Assembly (NCBI GenBank): GCA_034620365.1
Contig: JAQGEQ010000318.1
Span: forward strand, 62,001-126,000
Direction of reading: 5' to 3'
Origin: Pegea sp. RAD2-039
Taxonomy: Eukaryota; Chordata; Thaliacea; Salpida; Salpidae
DNA length: 64,000 nt
The notes beneath the pieces are model-generated. The model saw only the letters and a list, made by a program, of their open reading frames with translations, was not told where the DNA came from and searched no databases. Numbering within the stretch: position 1 is the stretch's first letter; every line of letters starts with the position of its first letter. Both the position numbers and the translations under genes were made by a program. This document shows, piece after piece, positions 51,596 through 64,000 of this stretch.

Positions 51596-53439
51596 ATTAT
51601 ATTTTAAATTTATTATCAATATGTTGAACGATATTCAAGTAAAAATTAAATTTATTTAAAAAAGTTAAATTATTAGTTTTAAATATTGGTAAACATTAGA
51701 TTATCAAACAAGAATTTCCAAACCGTCTTTTATCGTTAATCATAAAATGTCTTTTTGTCAATATTAGCGTTTTATAGCGATTTAAAAATGAACTTTATAA
51801 AAAGATTTACTTTTGCCAGACTAATAGTCAATTATTTATTTAATTATTTTTATAAACTTTAAATTTGAAACAGATTTAAATTGACGAAAATTAAAACTAA
51901 AATAATTTGTAAATTTTTTGATTGAATTAATTTTTTTTTTAAATTGAATAGAAGTCAAAAACCTTTAATAAAAACATAAGAATTACAAAACAATCAATCT
52001 ATTGCTTACTTTATGAATAAAAAAGCAATTAAAATTGAAAAAATACTTTTTGATTAGAGATATATTTTGTACAGAAATTCTGCTGTAAAAATATTTGAAA
52101 CTTTTATCAATTGTGAGTTAGACAAATTAATTTAAAAAGAAAAACGTGAAATACTTAAAAGAGCTTTTAGTTTCATGTTTTATCATTTTGAAAATCACGT
52201 AAAGAAAAAATTAAGAATAAAATTTCTATCTTGTCATAAATTCATTATAAGTCAACAAATTTACAAATAATTTTGATTAGAAAAATGATAATTATAATTT
52301 ATAAATAAAGTTACAATTCTGATTAGTTTTTTTACAAAGTTAGAAATAGAATCATTTTACAGAAAATCAACTTTTTTGTTGGGTTATCTTATCAACTAAT
52401 TACATAAAATTCAAATTGAATAAATTTTAAGTTAAAATCAAAAGATTTTTACGTCAAATATGAAAATCAAATTTTATTGAATTTTGGAAATTAGAAAATT
52501 TCCGGGTTGCTACTTTCAGGAAAATATTTTTGTTTTTAACAAGAAATTCTGAAATTTCAATGAAAAAGTTGAAATGTTTCTCCAATTAAATATTTTCAGA
52601 ATTGAAATAAGATTTGAAAAACAACTTTTTGATTTTCCTAATTTTCAGAACATTTTAATATTTTTTCTAAATATGGTTTTAAAATCTTAAAATTTTTGTT
52701 GATTTGAAAAATTAGAAATTAATCAACAAAAATATCTTCTAGAAAACCATCTAGCAGCGATTCATCTTTAAATCTTTTATTTTTAAGACTCGATTCTTAT
52801 TAATCTTTTTTGTTCTTCAATTAAAACAAGATTCTTCCAACAAATCAATTTATATCTAAATGTTTCAAATTTAGTAATAACAGATCTTTTAATATTTAAT
52901 TTTAAGAATTTAAATGTCGTTTTTAATATAAATTAAAATCTTTTGAAAATCTGATACAAATTCTTAGAATTTCTCTTTGTTCAAAAACCACAGTGAAAAA
53001 ATAAACAACAAAATTTCTGTATCAAATTTGTTTATTACCTATATATCAAAAATAAAAAAAAAATAAAAAAAATAGCAGCTAGTGTCAAAAGACCACAAGA
53101 ATCTTTAACCCCTCTCCCTCCCTCCCTCCCTCCCTTATATTAAAATTGAAGCTAGATATCATTCTAATTAGTTTACGTAGTAAACACAAACCTAAAAATT
53201 AAATCTAAACAAAAAGAATTAATTTTTAAAAATCTAGTCAAACAAATAACCTAAAGATTAAGGCACAAATATCAACCAAATCCAGCTGGCTGTTGATGAT
53301 CAGGAAGTGTTGTCGATGGAAGAACACCGAAGCAGCTTTCCCGCTAAACTTTTAGTTAATAAAATTGAAACGAACCACTCTTGGAGTTCAATGTTTATCT
53401 CTTCTTGAATTACGTGATGATCCGTTTCTACAAATGAAA
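51596..53439. other. AT-rich region with a (CCCT)n microsatellite
   Basis: No gene is supported. A (CCCT)n run lies at about 53110-53135 between poly-A-rich segments, downstream of the poly(A) polymerase gene. Confidence 0.5.
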
Positions 53440-57574
<4,135 letters not shown>

Positions 57575-60306
57575 TATGTAATTGGTTATTTAAATATTAT
57601 AATTAAAGGTAAACTGAATAAAAAAACAAAATTAAGAAGGAAGAAAATATTTAAGTAAAAAGATTATAAATAAAATATTCATCATCTTATTCTAGCCAAC
57701 CATATGATAAAAATTCATATAATAAACCATCATATAAATGTTTAAATAATTCATAAGTTTTATTAAAAGTCTAAACATCTAATAATTTATATTAAGTGCA
57801 ACAGAAATTATTCTATAAAAACTTAAATTCTGGAAAATTGGAATAGTTAGAATAAATAGGAGAACACCTGTTTAAATTAAAGTAATATTTATAAACAATA
57901 ATAAATTTAAAAAGATAATAAGCTTTTATCTAAGATAAATATATAAAATTTTATTTATTTAAATTATGCTAAAAATCTACTTATATTAAAAGTATATAAA
58001 TATATTATCATATTAAAAAGTAGAAAATAGCTAAAAATTATAAAACTTATTTCTGTTATTTTTATATATTAAAATTACAACTAATTTCTAACTGTTTAGT
58101 AAAATAGGTTTTCTTTAATCTGTTTAAAAATACTTTCATATCAAAATTCTTTTAGTTTAACTAAGTAAACATTTTGTAAAATTTTTTTCTTAAGAAACTA
58201 AAACAACTTCTTAAAAAGTAAATAAAGAATATAAATGATAGTTTTTATCTTTTATATAATTTCAAGGAAAATATAAAGAAATAACTAAAATATCTTACAA
58301 AACATAAAACATAATATTTCATAAATTAACTTTTTTCAATCTTTAATAACAAGCTTTTTATGATTTTAATATCATATTTAATTATTACTTAAATTAACAA
58401 ATATAATTTACATGGAAAATAAAAGCTTTAAAAATAAAAAAAATAGATAAGACTAAACAGACAAATAGAAAATTATATATTTATAAAAAAACATAAAAGA
58501 TTTATACAGAAATTTCTCAAATCTTAAATACTTTGATCAAAAATACAAAAAGCAGAAATTATGAAAGAAAATTATATTAATGATGAAATATTAAAAACAC
58601 AAAGATGTATTTGCTAAATTAATGAGTAATTAATTCCAGACATAAAAAAAACAAACAAAATAATTAATATATAAAATAATAAGCGGCAAATTATATAAAA
58701 ATTAATAATATTCATAATTATATACATTCAAAGAAACCTAATAAGTTGAAATTAAAAAGTATAAAATAGAATATAAAAATCAAAATCTTTATCTAATTAA
58801 CAACAGCAAATTAACAACAGAAACAAGCAGAATGGCATCATTTAGTAACAATAAGAAGCATCTCGACTTAATGGGAGAAAAATTTAGCTTAGAAGAAGCA
58901 TCAGTGAAAAGTTAGCGCGCGTTACATTTAATCAGTAGCTGATACAGAAAGTGATGGTAAAAGATGCCGAAAAAGACACTTTCGCACTTTTCTCTCAAAT
59001 TTTCGCACTTCTTAGCTTTAGGAATAATCTTTTTTTTTAGTTTTAAATATTACAAATTTAAAAATGTTTTCTAATTTTGTGATTTATGTTTAACCTATAA
59101 TGTCTTCTTACTTGCTAAACTAATTCAAATTAAACTTTGCTTTCTAGAGTATGTGATATTCATCTTTTTTTAGAATTGTTTTAAAAATTATTTATCTAAT
59201 ATTTTTTTAGAATTGAACACATTAGATGAATATTTTTATATTTTCATTCAAATTTCTCTAATTATAATCAAAGATGTATTATAGCAACATATATGAAATT
59301 TCATATTTTTAGAGAATGTGATACCAAATCTCTTTAAGCATATTTTCTTTACATTTTGATTGTAAAGAAAATGTTCAAAGCAAGTAAATTTGATTTTGAA
59401 AAGATTTTTACCAAATTATGTTTCTATGAACATATAGAAATTTGCGTCGCTATTAAAATCTTACCAAACTTTATAATTAAACATCAAAATCAAATACTTA
59501 GAGTAAAGTAAGAAAAGTTTACTTGCGATAAAACTGTATATGCTAGTTTTTTTAAATAAAGTTTACTTGTGTAACACTTATATTTTTTTATTTGAAAAAG
59601 CAAAGAAAGAAAAACAATCAATAATTGCGTAAAAACCGATTTTGTTGAATGTTTAGAGCGTAAATTAGTTCAACTGCCTTTTATTTAATCTTCTTGTGCA
59701 ATGCAAGATTTTAAAATCAAACTAAAATGATTTAAGTTTATCACTAAACAGTTTCAAAACTAAAAACACTTACTACAAAAGCAGAGTTTTTTAATTAAAT
59801 GTTTCTACAAGCTTGTTTGTTTATAAACATACAGATTATAGACGGCTATTTAACATTTACTATTTATATTTAACCTTTAACAGGCTACTAAATAATCTAT
59901 TTAACATTCACAAGAAGTTCTATTTCTAAAAGTTAATTGAATGTCTGAAATTTTAAATAAAAACGTTTTTAAGAAAGTCCCTTGCCTACTAACACTCTAT
60001 TTGCTACTTGAATAGATTTACCTGACTTTCCAAAAGTCTGAAAACTAAAGTTAAAATTACTTTTTGAGAAAATTTAATTCGTAAAAGAATTTCTGACAAT
60101 TCTTTTTCTCTACAAGTTTTTATTTTGAAACTAATTTTCACAAATCAACTAATTTTTGATTTATTTGAAACAACCTCGCAAAATAAACGTCAAAAAAAAA
60201 CTTAAATCAAAATAAGAGAAATATTTACCATAAATCTAAATATTCTAACTTCTTGACTTTTTATTGAAACTACAATTGAAAAAAAAATCAAAAAAAAGAA
60301 AAAGAA
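57575..60306. other. AT-rich region upstream of poly(A) polymerase and downstream of SGT1
   Basis: No gene is supported. A 27-codon frame at about 58832 (MASFSNNKKHLDLMGEKFSL) has no convincing splice partner. The less AT-rich patch at about 58840-59020 (GCGCGC, TTTCGCACTT twice) could be a promoter. Confidence 0.4.
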
Positions 60307-61468
60307 TTAATTCCAGCTTCTGAATTCAACCCCATCTGGTAGTTGAGTTTTTACTTTCTCCTTTTTAATCTCACTCCAGTTGGTGCTGAGGACTGTTCCG
60401 TTGGATTCAGACTGAAAATAGAGATTCAAGTTGATGTTGGACTTCAATTAAATGACTCACAAATGATTTGTTCATTGCTCTTCGTGTATTCTCATCAGCA
60501 TTTTTATACAAATCTTGAAACATCTTATTCATTGCATGATCTCCTTCAGGTTCGGGTTCTTCCTTTTCACTTTGAGTAACAAACTGAAAATATAAATTTA
60601 TTTATACAGAAATTCAAACAACAATTGAAATTATCTACAACTAAATAACAAACTCAATTAACAATAACAAACTCAATTAACAATAACAACAATTAACAAT
60701 AACAAACTCAATTAACAATAACAACAATTAACAATAACAAACTCAATTAACAATAACAAACTCACTGCTTCCCAGTCAACAGGTTTTCGTGATGAATATG
60801 AGGAAGGTAGAGTTTCTGGTTTCTCTAAAACATCAAATTTGAAAGAAAATCAACAAAATATTTCAAAGCTACAAACTTGTCGTCTCTTTTTTCAGATCTT
60901 TCCAATGAATGCCATCAGTTTTTAGTAATTTTAATTCAATCTTGGTCTTTTTATGGATTATTCGACTTTTAGAAGGATCTATTTTTCCAAATAGTTCGAT
61001 ATCAAGGTGGTATGCTTTATTATATTCAGATGATTCTATCTCAACCATCAACTATTGACAATTTTTGTCAAGTTTTCTGAAATTTAGTTATTTTTAAATA
61101 CACTAACCTTATCTTCTTCAAAAGTCACTTTCAAATTCTCTGTTGGTACTTGTTTTATCAAAAAAGTAACAGTAAGAACAGAATCAGATTGATAAAAATC
61201 ATATCTAGAAAATAATAAATAAATTAAAACATTAATTTCATAACATTCAGTTAGAAATAGAATATTTAAAATAATATAATAAATATAAACTAATAAAATT
61301 GACAATATAACTCAAACAAAAACTATTATAAGCTTCCAAAAAACAAATATTTTAAATTCAAATTAAAATATTATTCTTTATTTAAGTTTATAATAAATGA
61401 TAACATAAGACTTTGGAATAATTTTAAAATTGTGCTTACTTCAGAGTCTCAACTTCAGCTGGCATCAT
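60307..61468 (-). CDS. SUGT1: SGT1/SUGT1 co-chaperone lacking the TPR domain
   Basis: Six exons: 61468-61440, 61204-61108, 61051-60877, 60824-60766, 60583-60461, 60411-60307; phases agree, 195 aa. The CS domain begins almost at once ([55 protein letters not shown]), then the SGS domain ([53 protein letters not shown]), as at the end of human SUGT1. The ~130-residue TPR domain of vertebrate and plant SGT1 is absent: the first exon encodes only [10 protein letters not shown] before the CS domain. From memory, insect and nematode SGT1 are similarly short. SGT1 links HSP90 to client proteins, including the SCF adaptor SKP1 and kinetochore assembly. Intron 4 holds a short A/C/T tandem repeat. Confidence 0.93.
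60645..60763. repeat. AACTCAATTAACAATAAC-type tandem repeat in SGT1 intron 4
   Basis: About six to seven units of AACAAACTCAATTAACAAT and the shorter AACAACAATTAACAAT, filling most of the 182-nt intron. The other SGT1 introns are 49-56 nt, except intron 1 (235 nt). Confidence 0.85.
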
Positions 61469-64000
61469 TTAGAGTTTATTAAGAACAATGTTTAGAATAA
61501 GAAATTAAAAATAATGTTTGGAACTAACAAAACCTTAAAAAGAAATATCAAAAAATTTAAGAAAAACAAATTAGTAAGAATGCAAAAAACTTTAAGGTCA
61601 AAGTCATATTTTTAGATTCAACAAGCTAAGTTATTCTATCAATAATAATACTATAAGATATAATTATATAATCTATAATAATAATTAAGAATCAATCAAC
61701 TTACAAAAAAGTTCAAATAAAAAGCTTACTAGAGTTTTATATATGAAGAAAAAAATTAATGTTTAAAAATCAAAGTTCTAACACAAATAGAAGTAAAAGT
61801 TATCAGAAAAATATTTTTTGGGCAAAATTTATGATAGAAATTATAGAAATGCAGCACTTTACTATAAGTAAATAAAATAAGAACTTTACTTTGAGGTGTT
61901 AGATAAAATTGGCTAAAAAATATGAATCATTTCACAAAAATTTTATTTAAAATAAAACTAAATTAATGCAAAAAAAAATGAAATAAAATCTTTTAAAATT
62001 TGTCGAAATTTTTGTTTAATAAATAAATGTAATTTTTGTTGGAAATAATTATCTGCTATAATCACAACTAACTATTCGATATAACAATTCAGAAATTCAG
62101 TTAAAATACAACAACAGTGTTTCCAAATAATATCTTAATAATTAAACATTTATTATTACAAGATTATATTTTCTGTGGGTTATTTTTAAAGCATTAAATA
62201 ATCGAAATTTAATTCTAGCTACAAGGATTAAGATTCGACTGCCACAAAATTTAACGCGATGAATAAAATCATTTTATTTTTCGGTTAATACGAATGTTTA
62301 ACCGCCTGACAGTACAACATTCTATGTATAGAATAACCAACTTAAAACTCGATAATATATTCTATATAATTTAACGTAAGAATAAATCAAAAATAGAAAT
62401 AATCGAAAAAGACTCATAAGCAAATAACTTACAGAATCTGTCTAAAATATGGTTTGGTTCGTTTGTTTAATTTGGTGTGAATTTTTTTCTAATTCACATA
62501 AAATACTGTTTTTATTTAAAACAAAGTGATTTAATGCAGTATCTAATCAATAAAAAAGTGATTCAAAAATATATTTTATCATATTTAGATCCGATTAAAA
62601 GCATTCTGTCAATATAAGCTCTGTTTAAGCTGGTAGTAACCCATCTGGTTGTCCCACTATTAAATCAATAAGGGGTTTCCCCTATTGATATCAATTCAGT
62701 TTGTCATCTTCAATTTTTTTAACTAAACAATCATCAATTGCAAAAAGCTTTATCACTTCAATTTTTCTTCCGAAATATATTCTGATAATCTTGAACATTA
62801 TACCTCTTAATGAATCATAAAACAATATAAAATTCCTTACAAACTCTCAAAGTCTTATTTGATACTCTTAAAATGTTCTTTTGCTACCGGTTGAGACCTT
62901 TGAGGCTTTTAAATCTAATCATTAAAAAGGTATTTTAGTCGTTAGATGTAAATTTGTCTCGTTACGGTTTCATTCATCTTTTGACTTTTTGGATTTAAGC
63001 TGAAATCTTTCAGAACAACACTTTCTGCAAACATGATGATATCTTACTTCATAATTTCGCTACTTGAAGACAATTTATTGTTAAATTAGCATGTTACATT
63101 ACTCATTACATTTTAACATATTAGTTTGCTTTATTACATAAAAACCTAAAACTTTCTGTAACTTCTTTTAGCCTCCTGAGAAAAATGAGTTTTTTTTTCG
63201 AAGTTAATTAATTAATTCGAATAATTCGAAGTTATCGAATATCTTATTAGAATAAAAATTAATTGTCTGTGTTCATTTACATCTACTTCAATTTGAAAAT
63301 ACTTTTTATAACTTTATAGCTACTATTTTTAGCTGTTGTTATACATCTTTTAATTTATTTATGTTTATCATTTAAAAAATCAGTTAATGGTTACCTAGTT
63401 AATTATTTGAATTATATTTTTACTTATACTTTGCAATTAAAGTTTAAACTTATATTTTGATTTGAAATTACATTTCAGTTTTAGTCCGAAAAACACGATT
63501 TAGTCTTATACTAATTTTTTTACTTTAAATTTCTTGTATTTAACAAAATTTAATTTAACTAGTTTTTAATCTAATAAAATCGGTTTAATTTAATATCTAG
63601 AGACAGATTTGTCGCGACAAAGCTTCTGCTACGTCACCTATATCTCACCAACCAAATGTCGACGAATGTAAATCTGACTACTTCTTAATCCAAACTTGAG
63701 TCTTTTACAAGTTTCTTTTAAATTTTTTATCTTGTTTATTACGCCATGTGTAAAATATTTTGTTGTTTTATCGATTATATAAATTGATAAATTCTATTTA
63801 GATAAATAGCTGAGAATATTTTTTATTATTTTTAACTTAAATTATATTTTCAGAAAATATAAATAAATTAAGAAATTTGTTGTTTTGAAAATTAAAAATA
63901 ATTTTTTAAAATTAATTTGTTGTTTACTTTTTTTTTTAATTATATTTAGATATTTATTGATTTTTTTCAAATAGAAAATTTTGTTTTATTGATTTGTTAT
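61469..64000. other. AT-rich region to the window end
   Basis: No coding frame is supported. It contains a GC-cored hairpin at 62665-62688 and a perfect 14-nt palindrome TTTGTCGCGACAAA near 63612; otherwise it is low-complexity. Confidence 0.45.
62665..62688. other. GC-cored hairpin (TCAATAAGGGG/CCCCTATTGA)
   Basis: An inverted repeat with a 10-bp stem, one bulged A and a TTT loop. The core GGGGTTTCCCC also resembles a kappaB site. It is isolated in AT-rich DNA with no terminator-like U run. Confidence 0.5.

Overview
This is nuclear DNA from an animal. It is very AT-rich, and its genes are split by GT-AG introns, most of them only about 45-60 nt long. The proteins are typical of metazoans: exocyst, ESCRT, cullin, poly(A) polymerase, an MK5-type kinase, a rhodopsin-family GPCR and CCDC85. 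Two copies of a tRNA-derived SINE and two LINE remnants are present. The closely spaced same-strand gene pairs would fit a lineage with spliced-leader trans-splicing, but I cannot name the phylum.

Layout from left to right: CCDC85 (-, cut by the window start); EXOC7 then MVB12 (+, 70 nt apart); an unrecognised multi-exon helical protein gene (+, 9.3-11.7 kb); a LINE remnant; YME1L (+) converging on CUL4 (-), whose introns hold three tandem arrays; a SINE; NAA38 and PPWD1 (both -, 140 nt apart); a GPCR (-, 34.9-36.8 kb); a second SINE; MAPKAPK5 then SNF8 (+, 149 nt apart) converging on EXOC2 (-); a second LINE tail; a poly(A) polymerase with a very long repetitive, RS-ending C-terminus (-); and SGT1 lacking the TPR domain (-). 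The spaces between are AT-rich, with no gene I can support.

Functional themes are membrane trafficking (two exocyst subunits, one ESCRT-I and one ESCRT-II subunit) and housekeeping: ubiquitin ligation, mitochondrial proteolysis, N-terminal acetylation, spliceosomal cyclophilin and mRNA polyadenylation. I found no new multi-gene system of a named kind.

The most unusual signals are in the introns. Tandem arrays sit in introns that are far longer than the ~50-nt norm. In CUL4 one intron has a 25-bp unit repeated 19 times, each copy with the palindrome TCACGTGA. Another is a 1.66-kb array with no C on the + strand, so the CUL4 pre-mRNA is free of G over that stretch. All exon structures were built by reading splice sites, phase and protein similarity by eye. 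Similarities come from memory of the families, not from searches.
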